A DNA stretch of 64,000 nt from Paraburkholderia sp. D15 (GTDB taxonomy: Bacteria; Pseudomonadota; Gammaproteobacteria; Burkholderiales; Burkholderiaceae). This document shows positions 7,807-16,246 of the stretch, in pieces. The stretch covers positions 3,472,001-3,536,000 of the forward strand of contig NZ_CP110395.1 in the NCBI RefSeq assembly GCF_029910215.1, in the 5' to 3' direction. The translations under genes were made by a program, and so were the position numbers. How positions within the stretch are numbered: position 1 is the first letter of the stretch; each line of letters begins with the position of its first letter. The notes beneath the pieces are model-generated. The model made no database searches. It was not told the origin of the DNA and saw only the letters and a program-made list of their open reading frames with translations.

Positions 7807-8677
7807 GCCAGCTCCAGTGCCAGGTGGCGCCCGCGTTGTGCCAGACAGATGCGTGGCCGGTTTCGAGGCAGTGCTGCAATGCCTGGCTTTGCGTCGCGAA
7901 GGAGGCGGCGCTCGCAGCGGTCGTTTCCGTCGCAACGCTCGCTGCGGGAGTTGCGCTCGGCACCTGAGTTGCGCCCGGCACCTGAGTTGCGGCCGTTACC
8001 GCCGCTGAACCCGGAGTGCTCGCGGCTTGCCGGTCGTTCATCGCCGGGGTCTGCGCAGCGCCGCCGGTCACCGTGCAGGTCAGCGTTCCGTTCGCCACCG
8101 TGCTATCCAGCAGGATGGCGAGCGCGCCGCCCTGCACTTCGTCTTCGATGGTGCCGTACGCGGCGTCGGCCGGTTCGTCGGCATAGACGAGCAGCACCGG
8201 CGCGCCGGGTTGCGCCGCGTATTGCGCGTGCGCTTCGAGCAGCGCATAGCCGAGCGTTTCCGCGCCCGCCGAAATCGCGCTGGCCGCGGAGCGGTCGCCG
8301 CGCGCGATGCCGAACACGCCGGTCATCGCGTTGAGCACCGACAGACTGAAGGCGGTCGGCGAGACCGGTTCGCCCGCGCTGATCGCGCGCAGAATGTCCG
8401 TGGTCCGGCGCAACTCGCCGTGCCGCGACGCGAACACCACGCGCGCCTCGTTCTGCGCGACGCACTCGTGCGCAACCTTCAGCGCGACTCGGGACAGAGT
8501 GCTGAGACGACGCCGTACGATCGGCTCGATGAAGCCGATGTCGGGTGCGGCAGATGCGGCAGCAGGCCAGCTAGACCAGCGAGCGACCGGAATGGTCCAG
8601 TGCAGATCGGGCATATCGGTGTTCGCGCGTTGATGCGAGGAGAGGCTGAAGCGCCTGACGGAATACACAGCCGTCAC
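7790..8677 (-). CDS. Ketosynthase-like chain-length-factor protein (first visible APE gene)
   Basis: A protein of up to 295 residues resembling the N-terminal half of a beta-ketoacyl-ACP synthase (ApeC-like, Ketoacyl-synt_2 type). VVFASRHGELRRTTDILRAI and FSLSVLNAMTGVFGIARGDR are the recognisable blocks. No active-site Cys is seen where a ketosynthase would have one, so it is probably non-catalytic and supports another ketosynthase encoded off-window. Residues ~205-265 are an Ala/Thr/Val-rich stretch with short repeats (ATQVPGATQVPSAT). The listed start is a GTG without a clear ribosome site; MPDLHW at 8614 is the alternative. No gene lies upstream on this strand, so this is likely the operon head. 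Confidence 0.75.
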   Translation of the reverse strand: MTAVYSVRRFSLSSHQRANTDMPDLHWTIPVARWSSWPAAASAAPDIGFIEPIVRRRLSTLSRVALKVAHECVAQNEARVVFASRHGELRRTTDILRAISAGEPVSPTAFSLSVLNAMTGVFGIARGDRSAASAISAGAETLGYALLEAHAQYAAQPGAPVLLVYADEPADAAYGTIEDEVQGGALAILLDSTVANGTLTCTVTGGAAQTPAMNDRQAASTPGSAAVTAATQVPGATQVPSATPAASVATETTAASAASFATQSQALQHCLETGHASVWHNAGATWHWSWHALAA

Positions 8678-9250
8678 AGCGTCGAGGCGCCGCGCGGACC
8701 GGCAATCTCCAGCCGGGAGGAATCAATCCAGTTCCAAGTCTTCTTATATAGGTTCAGCGAGATAACGGCACGTGGCCCCGTTTATTTAGGCGCCTTGGCC
8801 AATTAATCTGGAGGATTGCCTCGGGCTGCGTACGGTCGCCGAATCATACTGAATATTGTGGATTAAATCAGCCACAAAAGACGTATCCATCTGTATCCGT
8901 ATCGCTGATGCTACGGATCTTTAAATGTCTGGCGGCCCGGCCCGGCGGGCCTCAGCCGGATCCGCGCGGGCCCGCGCGCGAGGCGGCGCGCGCAGGATGC
9001 TGTTGCAATGCGTGACGTTGCGGTCGTTCTTACATGGCGATACTTTCAAAATACTTTCTTAATCCTTGTTTCAACCTCGATTGGCGAAACTTCGACTTGC
9101 GAAGCGTTTTAATTCGTGTGTAGGCGAGGCCGCCAGCCATCGATAAGCATGCCGCACGATCGTGCCAAACGATTGCGAGCCGCAACGTCCCCGACGCTCC
9201 GTGGTGATCGGCGATGACACACGCGCCGCGCTACCGGATGCGCCGATGCC
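8678..9250. other. Long intergenic region between the APE operon and the riboswitch
   Basis: No coding gene is evident. The part next to the APE operon (8730-8880) is AT-rich and probably holds the minus-strand promoter, but I cannot pick a convincing -35/-10 pair. A very GC-rich block around 8930-9000 contains the self-complementary GCGCGGGCCCGCGC. The remainder to 9250 shows nothing else I can name. Confidence 0.5.
8856..8877. promoter_or_regulatory. Operator-like inverted repeat upstream of the APE operon
   Basis: TTGTGG and CCACAA form perfect 6-bp arms around a 10-bp AT-rich spacer, 180-200 bp upstream of the first APE gene and well upstream of the riboswitch promoter. The spacing suits a dimeric regulator. 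No regulator gene is adjacent, and its function is unproven. Confidence 0.3.
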
Positions 9251-9260
9251 TTGCTATACT
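9232..9260 (+). promoter_or_regulatory. Probable promoter of the riboswitch/GDT1 transcript
   Basis: TATACT at 9255-9260 is a good -10 hexamer. It sits so that transcription would begin about 9267, just before the conserved first element of the riboswitch. The -35 region is weak (TACCGG-like), consistent with control exerted mainly in the leader RNA. Confidence 0.45.
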
Positions 9261-9266
9261 CCGTCC

Positions 9267-9470
9267 CGCATTGGGGAGTAGCCGCCCCGCGGCACGTCCG
9301 CATCTGCCTTGCAGCGTGCGTCGCATGTGTGGTTCGCGGGGGCGCCTGTCAACAGACTTGGCCCGCATGGGCCATGGCAGCCGCAGCCTCTGGCCTGGCG
9401 AGACCGATGATCCACACCTGCCGCAACAGGGCCCGGCAGGCCGTGGGTCGTCGCTCGTTCTTATCTCGGC
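9267..9470 (+). promoter_or_regulatory. yybP-ykoY manganese riboswitch
   Basis: The leader holds the hallmark pieces of the yybP-ykoY Mn2+ aptamer in the right order. GGGGAGTAGCC lies at 9273-9283, GTCAACAGACTTG at 9348-9360, and GCGAGACCGATGATCC at 9398-9413, the second metal-site loop. Paired arms such as GGCCCGCATGGGCC lie between them. The same elements occur in the E. coli alx and mntP leaders. It precedes a GDT1-family exporter gene, the usual type of target, where Mn2+ binding switches expression on. The expression-platform boundary near 9415-9488 is approximate. Confidence 0.85.
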
Positions 9471-9488
9471 CCGGGGAATCAATACACC

Positions 9489-10061
9489 GTGGATCACGCT
9501 TTTCTCATTTCGACCGGCGCGGTCGCGCTCGCCGAGATCGGCGACAAGACGCAACTGCTCTCGCTCGTTCTCGCCGCCCGCTATCGCAAGCCGCTGCCGA
9601 TCATTCTCGGCGTGCTCACCGCGACCCTCGTCAATCACGCCTGCGCGGGCGCGCTCGGCGCGTGGCTCGGCACGCTGCTGACGCCGACCATCATGCGCTG
9701 GGCGCTGGCGGCATCGTTTATCGGCATGGGTTTGTGGATTCTCGTGCCGGACAAGCTCGACGACGAGGAAGCCAACACCAGCCGCACGCACTTCGGCGTG
9801 TTCGGCGCGACCGTGGTGACGTTCTTCCTCGCCGAGATGGGCGACAAGACGCAGATCGCGACCGTGGCGCTCGCCGCGCGCTTTCACGATTTCTTCGGCG
9901 TGGTGGCCGGCACCACGCTCGGCATGATGATCGCCAATGTGCCGGCGATCCTGCTGGGCGACCGCTTCGCGCATCGGCTGCCGACCAGGGTCGTGCACGG
10001 CATCGCCGCCGTGATGTTCGTGATTCTGGGAACCATGGCCTTGTTCGGCATCGGCATATAA
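9489..10061 (+). CDS. GDT1/TMEM165 (UPF0016) family cation exporter, probably Mn2+
   Basis: A 190-residue inner-membrane protein made of two homologous halves, each with the family signature E-x-G-D-K-T-Q (ALAEIGDKTQLLSL and LAEMGDKTQIATVAL), separated by an acidic loop (DKLDDEEANTSR). About six membrane segments are apparent. Bacterial members such as Vibrio MneA export Mn2+. The start is a GTG at 9489, placing the first signature motif about 15 residues in, as is usual. The manganese riboswitch in its leader strongly supports a manganese-homeostasis role. A strong terminator follows. Confidence 0.92.
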   Translation: MDHAFLISTGAVALAEIGDKTQLLSLVLAARYRKPLPIILGVLTATLVNHACAGALGAWLGTLLTPTIMRWALAASFIGMGLWILVPDKLDDEEANTSRTHFGVFGATVVTFFLAEMGDKTQIATVALAARFHDFFGVVAGTTLGMMIANVPAILLGDRFAHRLPTRVVHGIAAVMFVILGTMALFGIGI

Positions 10062-10097
10062 GCCGCCGACGTCCCGCTAGCTGATCGCATGAACGAA

Positions 10098-10133
10098 ACG
10101 GCCCGGCAGGTTATTCCTGCCGGGCCGTTTTTT
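10098..10133 (+). terminator. Rho-independent terminator after the GDT1 gene
   Basis: A perfect 13-bp stem (ACGGCCCGGCAGG and its complement) with loop TTATT is followed by TTTTTT. Confidence 0.9.
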
Positions 10134-10246
10134 GTCGCCGTCGGCGCGCCGGATAGTTAGCGGCGCGCGTGTTGCCTACAGGCAGCTATGCATTCAGCCA
10201 TGTCGTCGCATTGCCGCCGAGCCGGTCACGCCGCCTGTCATCCCGC

Positions 10247-10948
10247 TTACTGCACCACCTTCGCCGCCGAGGCCGGCGTCGCAGGCGCTGCCATGGGCGT
10301 CGCCGCCACTTCGTTCGGCACGCCGCCGTTCTTGACGAGCGGAATCTTGACCGTATGCACGACGCCATTGCCCAGCGGGAAGTCGGCCAGCGCACTGCGC
10401 GCCAGATACGGCATGGCCCGCACCAGCGACGACTCCTCGCCCTGATTGCGCGCGGTCACGTTGTAGACCTCCTTGCCGGTCGCGCGATCGGTGATCCGCA
10501 CACCGAGCAGATGCGTGAAGACCGGATAGCTCTGGTTCACGTAAGCATCCGGGAACGGCCCCCACGGACCCCAAGGGCCCCACGGGTCGAACGGCCGCCC
10601 GAAGTACGGCGCCGGCCACGGGTTGTAGTACACCGGTTGCGCGACCGTCACCATGTCCGAGCGAATCCCGTAGGACAAGCCGACCAGGTAATGCGCCTGC
10701 GCGGTATCGACCTCGCGGAACGCATGCGTGGCGAGTTCGTTGGCGACGATGCGCTCGTAGGTGGTCAGTTCCAGATTGTTCTGCTTGTCCGCCGGGCGCG
10801 TGAACGCGTAGGTACGGCTCGCGTCGTTGCCGCTCCAGTCCGAGAAGGCCGTGACCTGGGTGGTCACATAGGTCGTGCAGCCGGACAGCAGCACGGTTAG
10901 CGACGCCAGCAGCAGCGCGGCGCGACGGGTCCATCGGTTGAATGTCAT
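10247..10948 (-). CDS. DUF4136-family outer-membrane-type lipoprotein
   Basis: A 233-residue lipoprotein. A basic N-terminus (MTFNRWTRRAALLLASL) leads to the lipobox LLSGC with Cys24 as the acylated residue. The body matches the DUF4136 pattern (DWSGNDASRTYAF; ITDRATGKEVYNVTA; a C-terminal Phe-Pro-x-Gly block). Residues ~125-145 are Trp/Pro/Gly-rich (FDPWGPWGPWGPFP). The C-terminal tail is Ala/Pro-rich. The function of DUF4136 lipoproteins is not established. It stands alone, convergent with the GDT1 gene and divergent from pepN. Confidence 0.85.
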   Translation of the reverse strand: MTFNRWTRRAALLLASLTVLLSGCTTYVTTQVTAFSDWSGNDASRTYAFTRPADKQNNLELTTYERIVANELATHAFREVDTAQAHYLVGLSYGIRSDMVTVAQPVYYNPWPAPYFGRPFDPWGPWGPWGPFPDAYVNQSYPVFTHLLGVRITDRATGKEVYNVTARNQGEESSLVRAMPYLARSALADFPLGNGVVHTVKIPLVKNGGVPNEVAATPMAAPATPASAAKVVQ

Positions 10949-11186
10949 GGTCTACCTCTTGAAGCGCTCATGAAGCTCCTACGAAGCCTGATGTTGCACG
11001 TTTATTTATATTCGCCGCCGCACGCGAGTTGGCTTCGCGTGCGGCGACCGATAATACGCTGACACGGCGCCTCGGTAAAAAGTTCGCCCCGCACGAACCG
11101 CCGAGGCTTTGTACAATGGCTCGGCACGCCCGGCTCGCACGCCAGAAGCGAGCTTGCCGATTCAAGTTCCCATCCTACAGAACGCC

Positions 11187-13907
11187 ATGGCCGATACCGC
11201 AACGCCCAATGTGATCCGCCGCGCCGACTACGCGCCGCCCGCCTTCCTGATCGACACCGTCGCACTCGAATTCGATCTCGTCCCCGAACGCACGGTGGTG
11301 AAGAACACCATGCGGGTGCGCCGCAATCCGGACGCCGCGCGCGCCACGCAGTTCGCGCTGATGGGCGAACAACTGGAGTTCGTCAGCGCCGTCATCGACG
11401 GCAAGCCGTTCGCCAACGTGCACGCGCACGAACACGGCCTGCTGCTCGATCATGTACCGGACGCGTTCGAACTCACCCTCACGAGCATCTGCAATCCGGC
11501 CGCGAACACCACGTTGTCGGGCCTGTACGTATCGGGCGGCAACTTCTTCACGCAGTGCGAGGCCGAGGGCTTTCGCCGCATCACCTACTTCCTCGACCGG
11601 CCGGACGTGATGGCCACGTACACCGTCACGCTGCGCGCCGACAAGGCCGAGTATCCGGTGCTGCTGTCCAACGGCAACCTGCTCGAGGAAGGCGATCTGC
11701 CGGACGGCCGCCACTTCGCGCGCTGGGAAGATCCGTTCCGCAAACCCAGCTACCTGTTCGCGCTGGTGGCGGGCAAGCTGGTCGCGCTCGAGGAACGCGT
11801 GAAGAGCGGCTCGGGCAAGGAAAAGCTGCTGCAGGTCTGGGTCGAACCGCACGATCTCGACAAGACCCGCCACGCGATGGATTCGCTGATCCATTCGATC
11901 CGCTGGGACGAAGAACGCTTCGGGCTCGAACTCGACCTGGACCGCTTCATGATCGTCGCGGTGAGCGACTTCAACATGGGCGCGATGGAGAACAAGGGGC
12001 TCAACATCTTCAACACGAAGTACGTGCTGGCGAACCCCGAGACCGCGACCGACACCGACTTCGCCAACATCGAGGCCGTGGTCGGCCACGAGTACTTCCA
12101 CAACTGGACCGGCAACCGCGTGACCTGCCGCGACTGGTTCCAGCTGAGCCTGAAGGAAGGCCTCACGGTGTTCCGCGACCAGGAGTTCTCGGCCGACATG
12201 GCCGGCGGCGCCACCGACGAAGCCGCGCGCGCCACCAAGCGTATCGAGGACGTGCGCGTGCTGCGCCAGTTGCAGTTCGCCGAGGACGCGGGTCCGATGG
12301 CGCACCCGGTGCGTCCGGAGAGCTTCGTCGAGATCAACAACTTCTACACGATGACGGTCTACGAGAAAGGCTCGGAAGTCGTGCGGATGTATCAGACGCT
12401 GTTCGGCCGCGACGGCTTCCGCAAGGGCATGGACCTGTACTTCAAGCGTCACGACGGCCAGGCCGTGACCTGCGACGACTTCCGCCACGCGCTCGCCGAT
12501 GCGAACGGCCGCGATCTCGCGCAGTTCGAGCGCTGGTACAGCCAGGCCGGCACGCCGCGCGTGTCGGTGCGCACCCGCTACGACGCCGCGCAGCGGCGTT
12601 ACAGCGTGACGCTCACGCAAGGCTACGGCGAGGCCGCGCCGGCCGCGCGCGAAACGCAGAAGGGACCGCTGCTGATTCCGTTCGCGATCGGCCTGATCGG
12701 CAAGGACGGCGCGGATCTGCCGCTGCAACTGGAAGGCGAGGCCCAGGCGTCGGCCACGACCACGCGCGTACTCGAATTCACGCAGACCGAGCAGACCTTC
12801 ACGTTCGTCAACGTCGCGCAGGAACCGCTGCCGTCGCTGCTGCGTAATTTCTCCGCGCCGGTGATCGTCGAGTACGACTATTCGGCGGATCAACTGGCGT
12901 TCCTGCTCGCGCACGACAGCGATCCGTTCAACCGCTGGGAAGCCGGTCAGCGGCTTGCCACCCGCGAGTTACTGACGCTCGCCGCGCGCGCCGCCAGCGG
13001 CGCGCCGCTGCAGCTCGACGATTCGGTGGTCGCCGCGTTCGCGCGCGTGCTGACCGACGAAACGCTTTCGCCCGCGTTCCGCGAACTGGCGCTGATGCTG
13101 CCGTCCGAGGCGTATCTGGCCGAGCAGATGACGGAGTCGAATCCGGCGGCAGTGCATGCGGCGCGGCAGTTCGTGCGCAAGCGCCTCGCCAACGCGCTGA
13201 AGGGCGACTGGCTCGCCGTGTACGACCGGCATCGCACGCCGGGCGACTATGAAGCCACGCCGGACGCGTCGGGTCATCGCGCGCTGAAGAATCTCGCGCT
13301 GTCGTATCTCGCCGAACTGGACGATCCGGCCGAAGCCGTGCGTCTCGCGTCCGCGCAATACGACGCGGCCAACAACATGACCGACCGCGCGGCCGCGCTC
13401 TCGGCGTTGCTGAATGCGGCAGCGGCGGCGGTGGAAAACGGCGCTGCCGGCGGCGCCGAAGGCACCGACGCACAGCGCGCGCTGGACGACTTCTATCGAC
13501 GCTTCGAGAACGAACCGCTCGTCATCGACAAATGGTTCGCATTGCAGGCCACGCAGCGCGGCAGCGCGAAGCGTCCGGTGATCGACATCGTGCGCAAGTT
13601 GATGGCGCATCCGGCCTTCAACCTGAAGAACCCGAATCGCGCGCGCTCGCTGATCTTCAGCTTCTGCGCGGCGAACCCCGCGCAGTTCCATGCCGAGGAC
13701 GGCTCGGGTTATGCGTTCTGGGCCGACCAGGTGATTGCGCTCGATGCGATCAATCCGCAGGTTGCCGCCCGCCTCGCCCGCTCGCTCGAACTGTGGCGCC
13801 GCTTCACGCCGACGCTGCGCGATGGTATGCGCGCCGCGCTGGAAAAGGTGGCCGCGCAGGTGAAGTCGCGCGACGTGCGCGAGATCGTGGAGAAAGCGCT
13901 GGCGTGA
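11187..13907 (+). CDS. pepN: Aminopeptidase N (M1 family)
   Basis: A 906-residue cytosolic zinc aminopeptidase that removes N-terminal residues from peptides. The exopeptidase motif GAMEN is at 265-269. The zinc site HEYFH is at 301-305 with the third ligand Glu324 (LKEGLTVF), the same spacing as the E. coli enzyme. The length fits proteobacterial PepN with its C-terminal helical domain. I start at MADTATPNVIRR because an upstream Met adds 26 residues without family resemblance. It is followed by a terminator and is a single-gene transcript. Confidence 0.96.
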   Translation: MADTATPNVIRRADYAPPAFLIDTVALEFDLVPERTVVKNTMRVRRNPDAARATQFALMGEQLEFVSAVIDGKPFANVHAHEHGLLLDHVPDAFELTLTSICNPAANTTLSGLYVSGGNFFTQCEAEGFRRITYFLDRPDVMATYTVTLRADKAEYPVLLSNGNLLEEGDLPDGRHFARWEDPFRKPSYLFALVAGKLVALEERVKSGSGKEKLLQVWVEPHDLDKTRHAMDSLIHSIRWDEERFGLELDLDRFMIVAVSDFNMGAMENKGLNIFNTKYVLANPETATDTDFANIEAVVGHEYFHNWTGNRVTCRDWFQLSLKEGLTVFRDQEFSADMAGGATDEAARATKRIEDVRVLRQLQFAEDAGPMAHPVRPESFVEINNFYTMTVYEKGSEVVRMYQTLFGRDGFRKGMDLYFKRHDGQAVTCDDFRHALADANGRDLAQFERWYSQAGTPRVSVRTRYDAAQRRYSVTLTQGYGEAAPAARETQKGPLLIPFAIGLIGKDGADLPLQLEGEAQASATTTRVLEFTQTEQTFTFVNVAQEPLPSLLRNFSAPVIVEYDYSADQLAFLLAHDSDPFNRWEAGQRLATRELLTLAARAASGAPLQLDDSVVAAFARVLTDETLSPAFRELALMLPSEAYLAEQMTESNPAAVHAARQFVRKRLANALKGDWLAVYDRHRTPGDYEATPDASGHRALKNLALSYLAELDDPAEAVRLASAQYDAANNMTDRAAALSALLNAAAAAVENGAAGGAEGTDAQRALDDFYRRFENEPLVIDKWFALQATQRGSAKRPVIDIVRKLMAHPAFNLKNPNRARSLIFSFCAANPAQFHAEDGSGYAFWADQVIALDAINPQVAARLARSLELWRRFTPTLRDGMRAALEKVAAQVKSRDVREIVEKALA

Positions 13908-13938
13908 CGTTCTGCTGAACGCTGAAATCGTAGGGATG

Positions 13939-13966
13939 AGCCGGCACGCGTTGCCGGCTTTTTTTC
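13939..13966 (+). terminator. Rho-independent terminator after pepN
   Basis: An 8-bp stem AGCCGGCA/TGCCGGCT with a 5-base loop is followed by a run of seven T. Confidence 0.9.
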
Positions 13967-14101
13967 GTCCTGAATTTGCCTCGGCGCGGGTGGTCCTGGG
14001 TAGTCGCGGCTCGTCGTCTTATGTGGCATCGGCCATTCGGCTGACTGTTCGAACGCCGCGCGAAGGGTGAAAGTAAACGCATTCAATTAACGGTTTACGT
14101 T

Positions 14102-14116
14102 TAACGCATCGCGTTA
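14102..14116. promoter_or_regulatory. Inverted repeat at the higBA promoter, candidate HigA operator
   Basis: TAACGC and GCGTTA are separated by ATC, ending 9 bases before the toxin start codon and overlapping the TTATAT that may serve as -10. Autoregulation by the HTH antitoxin is known for HigBA systems. The site itself is inferred from symmetry and position. Confidence 0.5.
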
Positions 14117-14125
14117 TATCATCCC

Positions 14126-14407
14126 ATGATCACGACATTCGGCAACAAGGCTACGGCGGCAATCTTCGAGGGCAAGTTCGTGCGGTCACTGCCTCTGAAC
14201 ATGCAGACACTCGCACGGCGCAAGCTCCTGATGATCGACGCCGCCGACTCCGTCCAGAACCTGCACGCGCCGCCCGGCAACCGGCTCGAATCGTTGCAAG
14301 GCGACCGTTGCGGGCAATGGAGCATCCGCATCAACACGCAGTGGCGCATCTGCTTCCACTTCGTCGAGGGGGAGGCGCTCAATGTCGAGATTGTCGACTA
14401 TCACTGA
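14126..14407 (+). CDS. higB: HigB-like toxin, RelE/ParE superfamily mRNA endonuclease
   Basis: A 93-residue toxin. It matches HigB in length and in the conserved blocks ARRKLLMIDAA, LHAPPGNRLESLQGDRCGQW and SIRINTQWRICFHFVEG, the last holding the Arg and aromatic residues of the active site. It would cut ribosome-bound mRNA when not neutralised by the antitoxin encoded just downstream. The toxin-first order is characteristic of HigBA. Confidence 0.92.
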   Translation: MITTFGNKATAAIFEGKFVRSLPLNMQTLARRKLLMIDAADSVQNLHAPPGNRLESLQGDRCGQWSIRINTQWRICFHFVEGEALNVEIVDYH

Positions 14408-14423
14408 TTATTGGGAGAGCAGC

Positions 14424-14879
14424 ATGGTCATCAAACGCTCCGAACTGAGCGGCGTCGATTTCTCGGACGTCGCCACCGGCGACAACATCCCGGAAATCCA
14501 CCCGGGCGAGATTCTGCGTAGCGAGTTTCTCGACCCGCTCGGCATGTCCGTCAATGCGCTGGCGCTCGCGCTGCGCGTGCCGGCACCGCGCATCAACGAC
14601 GTCGTCCGCGGCAAGCGCGCGATCTCGGCGGACACCGCGCTGCGGCTCGAACGCTATCTGGGCGCGAGCGCGCAGTTCTGGCTCAATCTGCAGATCGCCT
14701 ACGACCTGCGCGTCGCCACGGCGGCCTCCGGCGCGCAGATCACGCGCGAAATCGAGCCCATGCCGAAGGCGGACCGGCCGAAGCTGCCCAGAATGAGCCC
14801 CGAGCACGCGCGCGCCGCCGCGCTCGCCACCAGTCTGCGCCGCGACGCGGAAGAGGAAAGACCGCGGCGCAAGGCCTGA
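14424..14879 (+). CDS. higA: HigA-like antitoxin with HTH-XRE domain
   Basis: A 151-residue antitoxin. HPGEILRSEFLDPLGMSVNALALALRVP begins the HigA-type helix-turn-helix and RINDVVRGKRAISADTALRL is its recognition part. The start at 14424 is set by the GGGAG Shine-Dalgarno 8 bases upstream; 14 further codons are open back into higB. The C-terminal ~45 residues (Pro/Lys/Arg-rich) extend beyond a minimal HigA and may be disordered. It would bind HigB and repress the operon from the inverted repeat upstream. Confidence 0.92.
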   Translation: MVIKRSELSGVDFSDVATGDNIPEIHPGEILRSEFLDPLGMSVNALALALRVPAPRINDVVRGKRAISADTALRLERYLGASAQFWLNLQIAYDLRVATAASGAQITREIEPMPKADRPKLPRMSPEHARAAALATSLRRDAEEERPRRKA

Positions 14880-14986
14880 AACACGCCGCGCGTCCGCCGG
14901 CCGCTCGCCCTCTCCTGCAAAAGCACGGAGCGGACACAACGAAAGGTTAAAATCGGGATATTCCTCAAGCCTTCCCGGAGTACAGC

Positions 14987-16003
14987 ATGTCTTTGCAACG
15001 TCGTACCACTCTCACGAAATACCTGATCGAACAGCAGCGCGAGACCAACAACCTGCCGGCCGATCTGCGTCTGTTGATCGAAGTCGTCGCGCGGGCGTGC
15101 AAGGCGATCAGCTATCACGTCAGCAAGGGCGCGCTCGGCGATGCGCTCGGCACGGCGGGCAGCGAGAACGTGCAAGGCGAGGTGCAGAAGAAGCTCGACA
15201 TCCTGTCGAACGAAATCCTGCTTGAAGCGAATGAATGGGGCGGCAACCTGGCCGGCATGGCATCCGAGGAAATGGAGCAGTTCTTCCCGATCCCGGCCAA
15301 CTATCCGAAGGGCGAATACCTGCTGGTGTTCGATCCGCTCGACGGTTCGTCGAACATCGACGTCAACGTGTCGATCGGCACGATCTTCTCGGTGCTGCGT
15401 TGCCCTGACGGCCAGCAGCCCACCGAACAGTCGTTCCTGCAACCGGGCACACAGCAGGTCGCCGCCGGTTATGCGGTGTACGGCCCGCAAACGGTGCTGG
15501 TGCTGACCACCGGCAACGGCGTGAACTGCTTCACGCTCGACCGCGAACTCGGTTCGTGGGTGCTCACGCAAAGCGACATGCGCATTCCGGTCGAGACGCG
15601 TGAATTCGCAATCAACGCGTCGAACGAGCGCCACTGGTACGCGCCGGTCGAGCAATACATCGGCGAGTTGAAGGCAGGCAAGGAAGGTCCGCGCCAGAGC
15701 GACTTCAACATGCGCTGGATCGCGTCGATGGTGGCGGATGTGCACCGTATCCTGAATCGCGGCGGCATCTTCATGTACCCGGCCGACAAGCGCACGCCGG
15801 ACAAGCCCGGCAAGCTGCGTCTGATGTACGAGGCGAACCCGATGGCATTCATCGTCGAGCAGGCGGGCGGCGCCGCGACGAACGGCGAGAAACGCATTCT
15901 GGACATTCAGCCGAAGAGCCTGCACGAGCGTGTGGCTGTGTTCCTCGGCTCGAAGAACGAGGTCGATCGTGTGACCCGATATCACCTCGACGCAAAAAAA
16001 TGA
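14987..16003 (+). CDS. fbp: Fructose-1,6-bisphosphatase class I
   Basis: A 338-residue enzyme hydrolysing fructose 1,6-bisphosphate to fructose 6-phosphate in gluconeogenesis. The metal-binding signature [19 protein letters not shown] and the substrate region [10 protein letters not shown] through [20 protein letters not shown] are intact, and the length is normal for the class. A GGAG ribosome site precedes the ATG. It is followed after about 55 bp by a tRNA-Thr gene on the same strand. Confidence 0.96.
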   Translation: MSLQRRTTLTKYLIEQQRETNNLPADLRLLIEVVARACKAISYHVSKGALGDALGTAGSENVQGEVQKKLDILSNEILLEANEWGGNLAGMASEEMEQFFPIPANYPKGEYLLVFDPLDGSSNIDVNVSIGTIFSVLRCPDGQQPTEQSFLQPGTQQVAAGYAVYGPQTVLVLTTGNGVNCFTLDRELGSWVLTQSDMRIPVETREFAINASNERHWYAPVEQYIGELKAGKEGPRQSDFNMRWIASMVADVHRILNRGGIFMYPADKRTPDKPGKLRLMYEANPMAFIVEQAGGAATNGEKRILDIQPKSLHERVAVFLGSKNEVDRVTRYHLDAKK

Positions 16004-16058
16004 AGAAAGGGGCTTGCCAAGCTCGTAAAAGAGTCCCTATAATCTCGTTTCTCCTGAT

Positions 16059-16134
16059 GCCGGAATAGCTCAGACGGTAGAGCAGCGCATTCGTAATGCG
16101 AAGGTCGGGGGTTCGATTCCTCTTTCCGGCACCA
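16059..16134 (+). tRNA. tRNA-Thr (anticodon CGT)
   Basis: The acceptor stem GCCGGAA pairs with TTCCGGC at 16124-16130, followed by A and an encoded CCA. The D-arm AGCTCAGACGGTAGAGC and T-arm GGGTTCGATTCC are standard, and the anticodon CGT is at 16092-16094. It closely resembles E. coli tRNA-Thr(CGU). Confidence 0.97.
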
Positions 16135-16143
16135 TCAAGATTC

Positions 16144-16184
16144 AAGCAAAAAGCCCAGTCCTCGCGACTGGGCTTTTTGCTTTT
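16144..16184 (+). terminator. Rho-independent terminator after tRNA-Thr
   Basis: A 16-bp stem (AAGCAAAAAGCCCAGT and its complement) with a 7-base loop and a T-rich 3' side. Confidence 0.9.
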
Positions 16185-16246
16185 CAACGCGCATCTTTAT
16201 CGCGCAGCAACGGATCGACAACGGTGACGATCCGGCCGTGCGCCGA

